Shown piece by piece: positions 24,426 through 32,926 of a DNA stretch of 55,946 nt. Both the position numbers and the translations under genes were made by a program. The stretch spans positions 1 through 55,946 of the forward strand of contig JAFWZX010000005.1 of the NCBI GenBank assembly GCA_017517275.1, in the 5' to 3' direction. Numbering within the stretch: the stretch's first letter is position 1; the number at the start of each line of letters is the position of its first letter. The notes under the pieces were generated by a model. That model did no database searches. It was not told where the DNA came from and saw only the letters and a list, made by a program, of their open reading frames with translations. This DNA is from Clostridia bacterium (GTDB lineage Bacteria > Bacillota > Clostridia > UBA1212 > UBA1255).

Positions 24426-25888
24426 ATAACGAGGAATATTGTGTTGGAGTCTTAACTGACGGAAACCTCGGAACGAACCTTACGTACAGACTGGCTTCCG
24501 CAGGATATACCCCTACTATTTTCAATACAAATATTATCAATACTGAACGGATAAAGGGTCAGAGATACGTTGCTGAACTTGAGAATATGGGAATCAGTAC
24601 GTGCCTTGATTATGATTCTTTCTTCTTATCTCTTAAAGAGAACCGTGTGATTTTTATCATAAGCAATAATCAGATTTTCTCAAAATATGTTTTAAGAGAG
24701 ATTGATAAGTACATTGATGCCGGCGATATTGTGGTTGATATGTGTGACGTCAACTATGATATTGCATCAAAAAGGTGTGAAGCATATAAAGAAAGGAATG
24801 TATCATATCTTGCAACCGGTTTTTCCGGTGGTGAATACGCGGCTTTGCACGGCGCATCTTTGATGCCGGGCGGCCCGCGCAAGGCCTATGACAGTATCAG
24901 ACCGATATTTGAGGCTCTTAGCGCTAAGTACGGAACAGTTCCGTGCTGTGAGTATATTGGACCGGACGGAGCCGGCATGTACGTTAAAATGATTCATAAC
25001 GGCATAGAGTACGCTATAATTCAAACTATATGCGAAGTTATCGGAGCTTTGAAGAAATTGCTTGATTGCGACAACGAAGATATATGTGACATTTTAAAAG
25101 AATGGGAAACAGGTGATACAGACAGTTATCTTGTTGATCTGGCCAGATATATCCATTCGAAGATTGACGCTCATACAAATCAACCCATTGTCGAGGTTGC
25201 ATCTGATAAAGTGGAGTATTCAGACTCAGTTAAGTGGCTTTGCGCTAATGCACTTGAACTTTCAGTTCCTGTTCCGACTATTCATGCTGCATTAGAGCAA
25301 AGATTCTTCTCCGGAATGAAAAACGATCGCGTTAGCGCTTCGAATCTGTTTAAAACTGCGATTATACCTGTTCGCGACGTTGAGCGCGGTAGCTTTATAG
25401 AAATGGCTAAGGCAGCTTACTGTATTACTGCCTTATGTGCTTATGTAGAGGGCTTTGCCCTTTTGAATAAAGCAAATTCTGTATACATGTGGGATCTCAA
25501 TCTGGAATCTATTGCAAAAATGTTTGAGGGATCATCATTTATTAAATCACGTATTCTTCGTCATGCAGTAGATGCTTTGACAAAGGCAGGGAAGTCCACA
25601 AGTAACCTTATTAAAAGAGGCGGATATAGCTCAGTCATCAACAGATATTTGCCGGAAGCAAGAATGTTTGCAAACATATGTATCGAGAGCGGTATCTCTG
25701 TCGCTGCATTGTTAAACGCTGTAAACTATATTGACACGTACCGACTAAGTCCCATGCCAACAGGATTGATCTCATTGATACGTGATCATATTGAAGATAC
25801 CGGATACGTCAGAAATGACGAGTTGATCGGAACTTATACTGTTGATTGGGAGAATCCTGATAATATTGTAAAAAGCTTCAAGAAGTAA
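24422..25888 (+). CDS. Divergent 6-phosphogluconate dehydrogenase-family protein
   Basis: A 488-residue protein aligning over its full length with decarboxylating 6PGDH. Conserved: TGFSGGEYAALHGASLMPGG and the catalytic KMIHNGIEY. Altered: the Rossmann motif is VGVLTDGNLGTNL rather than VGVIGLAVMGxNL; the NADP-binding YNRT is replaced by FNTN; the substrate motif DGGNSEY is DMCDVNY; and near the C-terminus RDYFGAHTY becomes RDHIEDTGY, losing a substrate-binding His. Start ATG 24422 overlaps the epimerase stop (ATGA); an upstream in-frame ATG at 24344 lies inside that gene. It may use another cofactor or substrate. Confidence 0.82.
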   Translation: MNNEEYCVGVLTDGNLGTNLTYRLASAGYTPTIFNTNIINTERIKGQRYVAELENMGISTCLDYDSFFLSLKENRVIFIISNNQIFSKYVLREIDKYIDAGDIVVDMCDVNYDIASKRCEAYKERNVSYLATGFSGGEYAALHGASLMPGGPRKAYDSIRPIFEALSAKYGTVPCCEYIGPDGAGMYVKMIHNGIEYAIIQTICEVIGALKKLLDCDNEDICDILKEWETGDTDSYLVDLARYIHSKIDAHTNQPIVEVASDKVEYSDSVKWLCANALELSVPVPTIHAALEQRFFSGMKNDRVSASNLFKTAIIPVRDVERGSFIEMAKAAYCITALCAYVEGFALLNKANSVYMWDLNLESIAKMFEGSSFIKSRILRHAVDALTKAGKSTSNLIKRGGYSSVINRYLPEARMFANICIESGISVAALLNAVNYIDTYRLSPMPTGLISLIRDHIEDTGYVRNDELIGTYTVDWENPDNIVKSFKK

Positions 25889-26408
25889 TTTCGTGTTTGT
25901 GGTCTTCCGCATACTGTTTTTCGTATTTAATATCCTTTTTTATGGCGGAAGCTGTTATTGCAGTAACGTAAGTTATTATTAAATACAGTATACCTGATAT
26001 ATACCACAATTTAGTTCCTGTTATTCTTGCAATCGTAATACACAGAGGTTGAATCGGCATTGACCACCACTTAAAAAGGTTGGTAAAAAAAGTGACCGAT
26101 TCGTCTTTTCCTGCCATAAATGCAACAAAATAAATAACAAACGCAACAGCACCTAATAATTGGAAATAAAAAAGCCCCATTGCTAAGTTTTTTGCTTGCT
26201 TTAATCTCATAAGCATGCAAAAAGCGAAATAAAGAAGCAAGAGGAGAAGGTTTGCAATAAATAGCAGTGTTCCTACTTTTCTGTATTCAAATGAAAAATT
26301 TTCAAAATCAAAAATATAGGAGCATGCATATACAATAGCACCTATTGCCGTAAATGTGTAAAAGAATAAAAGCTTAGGTTGGGTAATTTTTTTTAAAATG
26401 TCAATCAT
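25878..26408 (-). CDS. Small multi-pass membrane protein
   Basis: A 176-residue protein with four predicted helices: about 13-31, 46-68, 76-99 and 133-155, with a charged C-terminal tail. No family recognised. Minus-strand start at 26408 with an AGAGAG site. It overlaps the end of the convergent dehydrogenase-like gene by 11 bases. The intergenic 26409-26643 is AT-rich with the divergent promoter for the next gene. Confidence 0.65.
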   Translation of the reverse strand: MIDILKKITQPKLLFFYTFTAIGAIVYACSYIFDFENFSFEYRKVGTLLFIANLLLLLLYFAFCMLMRLKQAKNLAMGLFYFQLLGAVAFVIYFVAFMAGKDESVTFFTNLFKWWSMPIQPLCITIARITGTKLWYISGILYLIITYVTAITASAIKKDIKYEKQYAEDHKHEITS

Positions 26409-26520
26409 TTATACTACTCTCTCTTTATTTAGATGTAAAACTTCAAATAATTACAAATCTCCTACATTATACATCAAAGGCAACTTGTACACAAATTTAT
26501 TAAAATTTTATCAACTATTC

Positions 26521-26549
26521 TTGCAAAATATTTACACTGACTGTATTAT
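26521..26549 (+). promoter_or_regulatory. Promoter candidate
   Basis: TTGCAA at 26521-26526, 17 bases, TATTAT at 26544-26549. It lies 94 bases upstream of the small membrane protein gene at 26644, leaving a leader of about 85 bases in which no riboswitch was recognised. Confidence 0.5.
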
Positions 26550-26643
26550 GTAAATATGGAATTATTAATAGGCTGTATTAATGTATGATTTGCGTGCGGC
26601 GTATTGAATTCGATTTTTATAAAATACGGGGAGCTATCATTTT

Positions 26644-26928
26644 ATGTCAGCGAAGTTTAATATTACAAAAAAATTTAAAGTTGTTTCAATCATTCTTGTG
26701 ATTACATTACTTACAATTGTTTTATGTTCCTCTGTAGCATATGCTGCACCTTCGACACCGGATATCACTTTGGACCCGTCGGCTACAGCAGATGCGGTAC
26801 CTGTTATAGAGCCTCGCGGTTGTTGGGCATGGGGTCCCGGAAAAATTTTCCTTGTGTCAAGTCTTGTTACTCTCTCTTTGGCGATTTTAATATCACTTGT
26901 ACAGGCAAATAGAAAGTTTAAAGACTAA
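26644..26928 (+). CDS. Small exported membrane protein
   Basis: A 94-residue protein with GGGGAGC about 9 bases before the ATG. A signal-type helix at residues 12-35 ends in a candidate AYA-A signal peptidase site; a short Pro/Asp/Thr-rich outer segment follows; a second helix spans about residues 67-85, then a basic tail. If cleaved, the product is a single-pass membrane protein with a 30-residue outer part. Family unknown. Confidence 0.6.
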   Translation: MSAKFNITKKFKVVSIILVITLLTIVLCSSVAYAAPSTPDITLDPSATADAVPVIEPRGCWAWGPGKIFLVSSLVTLSLAILISLVQANRKFKD

Positions 26929-26984
26929 TAAAATATCTACAGAAAATAATTGCAAAAAATGAGTAAAATATTTTAAAATACCGG

Positions 26985-27013
26985 TTGACAGAATTGAGAT
27001 TTAAACATATAAT
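26985..27013 (+). promoter_or_regulatory. Consensus promoter of tRNA-Leu(GAG)
   Basis: TTGACA at 26985-26990, 17 bases, TATAAT at 27008-27013: a perfect sigma-A consensus placed 33 bases before the tRNA. Confidence 0.88.
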
Positions 27014-27046
27014 AGCAAAGCTGTCAGCGATGGCAGACCCTTATAT

Positions 27047-27126
27047 GCAGTGGTGGCGGAATTGGCATACGCGCACGTTTGAGGGGCGTGTGGGAGACCG
27101 TACGGGTTCAAGTCCCGTTCACTGCA
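27047..27126 (+). tRNA. tRNA-Leu (anticodon GAG)
   Basis: Cloverleaf checked by eye: acceptor arm GCAGTGG with TCACTGC (one G-T pair), D arm with GGCGGAATTGGCATAC, anticodon stem CACGT/GCGTG with loop TTGAGGG (anticodon GAG), a class II long variable arm, and a T arm with GGGTTCAAGTCCC. Discriminator A at 27126; CCA is not encoded. Confidence 0.95.
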
Positions 27127-27135
27127 CTAAGCAGT

Positions 27136-27184
27136 AGAAATCCGAACTCAAAGCCGATAGGCGAAGGGTTCGGATTTCTTTTTG
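27136..27184 (+). terminator. Rho-independent terminator after tRNA-Leu(GAG)
   Basis: A 12-bp perfect stem, AGAAATCCGAAC (27136-27147) and GTTCGGATTTCT (27168-27179), followed by a T run. The 20-base loop can fold further (GCC/GGC). From here to 27337 no gene is seen; a weak TTGCAA at about 27278 may belong to a promoter for the next gene. Confidence 0.85.
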
Positions 27185-27337
27185 TGTTCGGTGATAAGCG
27201 TTATTAGCCCTTGCTTTTTCCTTTGCTGATTTTCACCCTTGCTCAAATAACATGCAGCAAAAGTAAGATCAGCGTATTGCAAATAATTTGTCTATATGTT
27301 ACAAATAAATTAATATTTCAGCGCAGAGAGGGATTAT

Positions 27338-28219
27338 ATGATATACGTAAATAAACTAAAACTTGTAAGTGAATATGATGAAATAGAATTTATGAAAAAC
27401 GAAAAAAGGTCGTATTTTAATACATTTTATCCATTTAAGATATTTACTGATAAAGGGCTCCCGGTTGTGAATTTCGGACATATTACTATGCTATATGGCG
27501 GTAACGGTTCAGGAAAAAGCACGCTGGTAAATATACTTGCAGATAAGATTAACGCGAACCGCTATTCACAGTACAATGATGCTCCGTTATTCAACACCTA
27601 TACATCCATGTGCTCTGTGGAATATAACAGAAGACCTCTTGTACGTTGTGTTCTGACAAGCGATGATGTTTTTGACTACGTTTTAAAGGCCCGTTCTGTA
27701 AATGATGGAATCGACCGGAGGCGCAATAACTTAGTTGACAAGTACATTGCCGTGAAAAGGGAATCTTCTATGAATCCGTATTCCAATCAATTAAAATCAC
27801 TGGATGATTACGAGCGTTGGAAGGAAACACGGCAAATACTGTCTCCTGCGAACTCTCAATCAAAATATGTAAAGGATCGTGTTCCCCGGGACATAGATCT
27901 GTTTTCGAACGGCGAGACAGCAATGAAATATTTTGTAGACAGTATTGATGCAGACGGAGTATATATTTTAGATGAGCCTGAAAACAGCTTATCAATAGAA
28001 CGTCAAATTGAGCTTTCCCAGTATATTCAGGCAACGGCCCGTCTTATGCAAAGCCAGTTTATAATAGCAACACATTCTCCCGTTTTATTATCTATGAAGG
28101 GTGCAGTCATATATAATCTTGATGCATATCCTGTACAAACTTGCCAATGGACACAGCTTCCGAACGTGCGCAAATATTATGATTTTTTTATGGAGCACAG
28201 TGAGGAGTTTGATAGTTAA
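27338..28219 (+). CDS. ABC/AAA-type ATPase of the TIR-RyR cassette
   Basis: A 293-residue cytoplasmic ATPase. Walker A GGNGSGKST near residue 55; a signature-like LFSNGETAM at about 191-199; Walker B GVYILDEPENSLS; and a switch His in ATHSPVLL. This is the layout of AAA_15/AAA_21 proteins related to SMC/OLD ATPases and seen in many defence systems. There is no Toprim or other nuclease domain, so it is probably a sensor or regulator for the following genes. AGAGGG precedes the ATG. First gene of a four-gene, same-strand block; the next start is 81 bases away. Confidence 0.85.
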   Translation: MIYVNKLKLVSEYDEIEFMKNEKRSYFNTFYPFKIFTDKGLPVVNFGHITMLYGGNGSGKSTLVNILADKINANRYSQYNDAPLFNTYTSMCSVEYNRRPLVRCVLTSDDVFDYVLKARSVNDGIDRRRNNLVDKYIAVKRESSMNPYSNQLKSLDDYERWKETRQILSPANSQSKYVKDRVPRDIDLFSNGETAMKYFVDSIDADGVYILDEPENSLSIERQIELSQYIQATARLMQSQFIIATHSPVLLSMKGAVIYNLDAYPVQTCQWTQLPNVRKYYDFFMEHSEEFDS

Positions 28220-28300
28220 ACGTGTAGAACCTATCCTTGCAATCGACGGGTGAAAATGTTACACTGGACAAAATATGAAATGATTTGCGAGGGTGGTTAT

Positions 28301-30592
28301 ATGATTGGTAAAACGCGAGACGGCTCCAGTTTTTATGGGAAAAAGCATATTTACTTTTGTTCTCATCAGGATGACAGAGAGTATTATCTGAAGGAAATAT
28401 CGGAAGATATTTTTTATCTGATAAATTGTGTGATATGGCATGATGACGGAGAAGAAATATCTGAATCCGGTAGGCAGTTTTTCTACGAAAACATGGATCT
28501 CGTTGTAATCCCTGTTACAGATAAGTTTCTAAATGACGATAATTATGCGGCACGATATGAGGTAGACGTTTTTAAGAAAGCTAACGTGCCGATTCTGCCC
28601 ATAATTACTGATGAATCGCAATTTAACGCTGCTAACGTATTGTTCGAAAACCGGCAAGTGCTGGAACATACTGTAAATGACAAGACAAAGCTTGGCTATT
28701 TTAATAAATTAGAGCGCTTCCTTCGAGGTTATTTATTAGGACAGTCTCTTTTCAAAGAGTATGGTAATGTTTTCACCCGGACCGTCTTTGTAAGCTACCG
28801 AAAGAAAGACAGAAGCTTAATGCTGAAGATGCTTTCTTTAATCCATTCTAATCCTGAACTTCGCAGTCTTGGTGTATGGTATGATGAATTTCTGACTCCG
28901 ACCGAAGTTTTCACAAAAGAAATCAATGAGTCAATAGCAAATTCCTCGTTTGTCTTAATGCTGATTACGCCCAACACGTTAGAAAAAGGCAATTACATTA
29001 TTACAGATGAGTATCCTCAAGCCGGAGAACATCATAAACAGATAATCGGTATATTAAGTAATACTTCTGAAGCAGATGCTAGACAGCATTTTCCTGATAT
29101 AAATATATTCCTTGAATTAGATGATACTGATTTACCTTTGAAAATTCAGAATGCTATGGGTATAGAACCTGTAAATTCAACAGATCACACGATTTATTAC
29201 CGTTTGGGCCTATGTTATTTGAGTGGCATCAACGTAGAACGTAACAGTGATTATGCGATTGATTTTATGACAATAGCGTCTGATATGGGCAACGTAGATG
29301 CGGCTGCAATTCTCAGCAGTATTTATGCACAGGGTATTGGTGTTGAACAAGATAGTGCAAAAGAAATAGAGTGGGCACGTAAATACGTAGAGAATGCCAT
29401 AAGGTCGGAAGACAGTAAGAAGATAGTAGACAGCATGATTCTATTATGCGATAGCTATGACAAACAGGATTTGATAGAAGAATCCAATCAGGTTTACCAA
29501 GAGTTACAAAAATATATTGATACACGTAATGAAAAGAAGGATGTGCTTGAAGACAGTGCGCTGGCGGGACTGCATTACGGTAATAAATTGATAAGAAGAG
29601 GATTGTGGCATCAAGCAAAAGATACGTTTACACGTGTTTTAAGTCAGTATAAAGAGCTTAGTGTATATGATGCTGAGAAGTATGCAGAAGGTAGCTATGA
29701 ATTAATTCAATTAAAATATAATCTGGCTACTGCATTGTTTAAATCAGGAGATAACGAAGAGGCAAAAGATTTTTTTGAGGACGTTGTTTACGGATTAGAG
29801 CCTTACGTACAAAAAGATCCTGAAGGATATAATGATATTTATATTAAGGCTATTGGAAATCTTGCCTTGGTATATAGAAATATAGGAATTATGAAAAATG
29901 ACCATAAAATTATACGTGATGCAGAACAGTTATTAGTTCGTAGCGTAGAAATAGCAGACAATATGCTTCTGACTAAACGTGCAGTATATGAGCCGCTCTA
30001 CGCGTCAAGTTGTCAGATTTTGGCAAATTTCTATATGAACTTCAGTATGTTCGACGAGAGTGCTGAATATTATGCAAAAGCTATTGATGCCTATATAAAT
30101 GTAATCAAATTTAAAGAGGCGAACTGCAACGTTGAATTTGCACAAACCTGTAATAATTATTCTGTACTTTTGAGACATAACGGAGAATACAGTAAAGCGC
30201 TTGAGTACGCGCTGTACGGTGGCAAAGAAATAAAAGAACTCTGGCTCAAGGCGCCTGCCGTATATGACTTGATTTATGCAAAAGCACTCACGAGCATAGC
30301 GATTATTTTCACACAGATGGAAGAATATGATAAGGCGACGAAGCATTTTATGAGTGCTATTGATTTATATAAGATAAGTAGCCGGAATTCTATTGACAGA
30401 TATGAAGGAACTGCAGAGTGTTATATGGAATGCGGTGTTATGTTTGCAAAAACAAATCAGCATGAAAATGCCGTAAATTGTCTTGAGTTTGCTTTGAAAA
30501 ATTACGAGATTTTAAAAAGAAATAACTGCGGAAATTACGACCTACAGATAGATTATATAGATAAATGGTTAAAAGGAGCTAAAAATGATTGA
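28301..30592 (+). CDS. Tandem TIR-domain protein with Sel1/TPR repeats
   Basis: A 763-residue cytoplasmic protein. Start 28301 is chosen because GAGGG lies 7 bases upstream; upstream in-frame GTG/ATG codons (28250, 28256, 28280) lack a site. Residues about 14-110 form a divergent TIR-like domain (HIYFCSHQDD ... ARYEVDVFKKANVPILPI). Residues about 158-290 form a canonical TIR_2 domain: TVFVSYRKKDRS, GVWYDEFLTPTEVF, and a likely catalytic Glu at about 237 in IITDEYPQA, as in NAD-cleaving TIRs. Two Sel1-like repeats follow (about 298-372), then TPR-like helices to the end. Overlaps the next gene by 8 bases. Probable role: ligand-sensing NADase or cyclase. Confidence 0.85.
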   Translation: MIGKTRDGSSFYGKKHIYFCSHQDDREYYLKEISEDIFYLINCVIWHDDGEEISESGRQFFYENMDLVVIPVTDKFLNDDNYAARYEVDVFKKANVPILPIITDESQFNAANVLFENRQVLEHTVNDKTKLGYFNKLERFLRGYLLGQSLFKEYGNVFTRTVFVSYRKKDRSLMLKMLSLIHSNPELRSLGVWYDEFLTPTEVFTKEINESIANSSFVLMLITPNTLEKGNYIITDEYPQAGEHHKQIIGILSNTSEADARQHFPDINIFLELDDTDLPLKIQNAMGIEPVNSTDHTIYYRLGLCYLSGINVERNSDYAIDFMTIASDMGNVDAAAILSSIYAQGIGVEQDSAKEIEWARKYVENAIRSEDSKKIVDSMILLCDSYDKQDLIEESNQVYQELQKYIDTRNEKKDVLEDSALAGLHYGNKLIRRGLWHQAKDTFTRVLSQYKELSVYDAEKYAEGSYELIQLKYNLATALFKSGDNEEAKDFFEDVVYGLEPYVQKDPEGYNDIYIKAIGNLALVYRNIGIMKNDHKIIRDAEQLLVRSVEIADNMLLTKRAVYEPLYASSCQILANFYMNFSMFDESAEYYAKAIDAYINVIKFKEANCNVEFAQTCNNYSVLLRHNGEYSKALEYALYGGKEIKELWLKAPAVYDLIYAKALTSIAIIFTQMEEYDKATKHFMSAIDLYKISSRNSIDRYEGTAECYMECGVMFAKTNQHENAVNCLEFALKNYEILKRNNCGNYDLQIDYIDKWLKGAKND

Positions 30593-32525
30593 TTACATAT
30601 TACCTGTAATTGCTTTAGTAATGTTAAGTATATTCATCTATCTGGCAATTAAAAGCAGGCACAAAACAAAAAAATTCATATTCTACATTACTTTGGGTAT
30701 CCTTGTATCTACTGTGCTTATGATATTGCCGGTAGAATTAGAAAAGGCAAGAAGTACCGGTATACTCAGCCCTATAAGAGCAATCCTGGGTGCATTGTTA
30801 TACAGCCTCAAAGCTTTAAGCGGAAGGCAGGATGTATCACAGCTTGATTTAATTGGACTGAAAGGTGCTGCGAAAGAAGTATATTTAATGATTAACTACG
30901 TATGTTTCTTCTTTGCACCTATTTCTGCATCAAGCATGATTTTATCTTTTTTCGGAGATTTTCTTGACAAGATAAAGCTTTTTTTCAAGTTTGGCAAAGA
31001 ATGTCACATTTTTTCCGATCTTAATGACAATTCGATAACATTAGCAAAAACAATCAAAAAGAATAATAAATCTGCCGTTTTGATTTTCTGCGATTGTAAA
31101 GAATCAAATGACTTATATGTAGAGGAAGCAAGATCTATAGGCAGCGTGCTTTTGAACAAACCTTGTTATTCTTTTAAAATCCCTCTGAGATTTAAAAAGA
31201 AGATATATTTCTATTTGTTGTCAATTGAAGAAGATAAGAACATTAACGACGTATGTCGGCTGCTTGATTCACATAATAAAACAAAGAAGAAGTTAGTTGT
31301 GAATATTTTTGCGCAAGACAGTGTAAACATACAGAATATTGAATCTATCGTGAATGGAAATGCAAATATTAAATTAAGATTCATTGACGAGATTTCTATG
31401 TTTTGTAACAACTTACTTCTTGAATATCCGCTGTATAATTACGTTAATGACCAAGATAGTATAAACGTAGCAATCGTCGGGCTGGGCAGAACGGGAATCC
31501 AAATGCTAAAAAGTGTAATATGGTGCGGTCAGATTCACGGATATAAACTGCGAATTCGATGCTTTGATAAAAATGCTCCTAAAATCCGCAGGGAATTCTA
31601 TGCTATGTGTCCCGGACTAAACAATACAGAATATGATATTAAGTTTATAAAAGCAGACGTGACGTATGATGATTTTGAATCAAAATTGGTTAATACGGAA
31701 CGGGAAGACAATGCATTTTTCTCATACGTTATCGTATCAATGAAAGATGATCAGATGAATCTGTCTACCGCGGTGAAAATGAGAGGAATCTTCAGACGTA
31801 CACGTAAGACGTTTGACTTGTATCCTCCGATTTTCGCAAGAGTAAGAACGTCTATGAAGCAATCTAACCTTTCGAATACTAACAATAATTATCTAAAGAG
31901 TTATAACGTTATACCTTTCGGAGATATTGGACAGATTTACAGCGAAAAGTCATTATTTAATACGAAGCTGGAAAAACTCGCTTTTGCAGTTCATCTGTTT
32001 TATAACAAGAAAACGTCTGAGAAAGTAGGAAGCAGCGAATATAAGAAACAAATCGATAAGTTTGAGACGAGTGAGTATAACAGACGCTCATCTACGGCTG
32101 CTGCCTTGCATCTTTATACAAAAATGTTCATTTTCTCCAAACTTAAAGGGGTAGATCTCCAAAAAGCTCCAGAATCATTTGCAGAAATGCTTACAAAGAA
32201 AGATGAAAAAGAGACGAAGGAAATCCTGGACATTCTCGCTCAAAATGAACACAAACGATGGAATGCTTATATGTGCAGTGAAGGGTATATATCAGCCGAT
32301 ATAGAAACAGTCAGATTGTATGCTCATGATACAAACAAGAATCGTGATGAAAAATCAAAACTTCATCCTTGTATTACAAGCTGGGAAAATTTACCTAATG
32401 TTGATAAAATAGTAGACGAGCTTCATCTTAGTGATGAAAAATCAGATTATAGAGGAAACGACGTAAATATCGTTAAAAAAATGCCTGAAATATTCATGTT
32501 GGCAGATCAAAAGACAGAGGAGTGA
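30585..32525 (+). CDS. Membrane protein with two Rossmann (TrkA-N-like) segments and a C-terminal RyR domain
   Basis: A 646-residue protein. About four N-terminal membrane segments (roughly 4-22, 30-48, 60-80, 103-128). Then a cytoplasmic part with two nucleotide-binding-like folds: KECHIFSDLNDNSITLAKTI near residue 138 and INVAIVGLGRTGIQMLKSV near residue 293, which has the GxGxxG motif of TrkA-N/RCK domains. Near the C-terminus, NEHKRWNAYMCSEGY ... LHPCITSWENLP matches the RyR-domain pattern (EH.RWNAYM, HPCL..W..L). Known RCK domains gate K+ channels on binding NAD(H) or nucleotides. AAAGGAG site; overlaps the TIR gene by 8 bases. Likely membrane effector of the cassette (inference). Confidence 0.78.
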   Translation: MIDYILPVIALVMLSIFIYLAIKSRHKTKKFIFYITLGILVSTVLMILPVELEKARSTGILSPIRAILGALLYSLKALSGRQDVSQLDLIGLKGAAKEVYLMINYVCFFFAPISASSMILSFFGDFLDKIKLFFKFGKECHIFSDLNDNSITLAKTIKKNNKSAVLIFCDCKESNDLYVEEARSIGSVLLNKPCYSFKIPLRFKKKIYFYLLSIEEDKNINDVCRLLDSHNKTKKKLVVNIFAQDSVNIQNIESIVNGNANIKLRFIDEISMFCNNLLLEYPLYNYVNDQDSINVAIVGLGRTGIQMLKSVIWCGQIHGYKLRIRCFDKNAPKIRREFYAMCPGLNNTEYDIKFIKADVTYDDFESKLVNTEREDNAFFSYVIVSMKDDQMNLSTAVKMRGIFRRTRKTFDLYPPIFARVRTSMKQSNLSNTNNNYLKSYNVIPFGDIGQIYSEKSLFNTKLEKLAFAVHLFYNKKTSEKVGSSEYKKQIDKFETSEYNRRSSTAAALHLYTKMFIFSKLKGVDLQKAPESFAEMLTKKDEKETKEILDILAQNEHKRWNAYMCSEGYISADIETVRLYAHDTNKNRDEKSKLHPCITSWENLPNVDKIVDELHLSDEKSDYRGNDVNIVKKMPEIFMLADQKTEE

Positions 32526-32530
32526 TATTA

Positions 32531-32809
32531 ATGTATATACCAAAACCGATAGATACGAATAACATAGTTTTATCTGAGGATTTAATAAGTTTAACTGAGA
32601 AAATTGCCGAAAACGTTCATGAAGTATGGTCTGTCGGACGAATAAACGAGGGGTGGACTTATGGCCCTGCTCGTGATGATTCAAAGAAGCAGACCCCTTG
32701 CCTTGTAGCATACAGGGACCTTCCTGAAAGTGAAAAGGAATATGACAGGAAGACAGCAATGGAAACGTTAAAGGTGATACTGTCATTAGGATACAAAATT
32801 GAAAAATAA
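32531..32809 (+). CDS. Stand-alone RyR-domain protein
   Basis: A 92-residue protein that is a single RyR domain (ryanodine-receptor repeat family): MYIPKPIDTNNIVLSEDL, IAENVHEVWSVGRINEGW, YGPARDDSKKQTPCLVAY and LPESEKEYDRKTAMETLKVI. These positions match the family consensus closely. ATG 32531 follows GAGGAG with good spacing; a GTG at 32522 overlaps the previous stop. Prokaryotic RyR domains are of unknown ligand; an NAD-derived ligand is suggested here by the TIR neighbour. Last gene of the cassette before a terminator. Confidence 0.88.
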   Translation: MYIPKPIDTNNIVLSEDLISLTEKIAENVHEVWSVGRINEGWTYGPARDDSKKQTPCLVAYRDLPESEKEYDRKTAMETLKVILSLGYKIEK

Positions 32810-32813
32810 TTTC

Positions 32814-32843
32814 AGTGTGTGGCCGAATAAGTCACACACTTTT
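32814..32843 (+). terminator. Rho-independent terminator closing the TIR-RyR cassette
   Basis: Perfect 8-bp stem AGTGTGTG (32814-32821) and CACACACT (32833-32840) with an 11-base loop, followed by TTT. It marks the end of the four-gene unit and separates it from the flavin reductase gene. Confidence 0.7.
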
Positions 32844-32926
32844 AACAGAATGTTAATACAACACAACATCCTGTAGTTTATAATGTAATAATGAATTTTA
32901 CAACTATCAGGATATAGGTGAGAAGT

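Noticed and set aside
27338..28219. OLD-family nuclease call for the cassette ATPase
   Set aside because: No Toprim domain or acidic nuclease motif is present; only ABC/AAA motifs are visible.
32810..32926. Possible second att site (copy of the tRNA-Leu 3' end) after the TIR-RyR cassette
   Set aside because: I looked for the T-arm sequence of the tRNA downstream of the cassette and did not find it.
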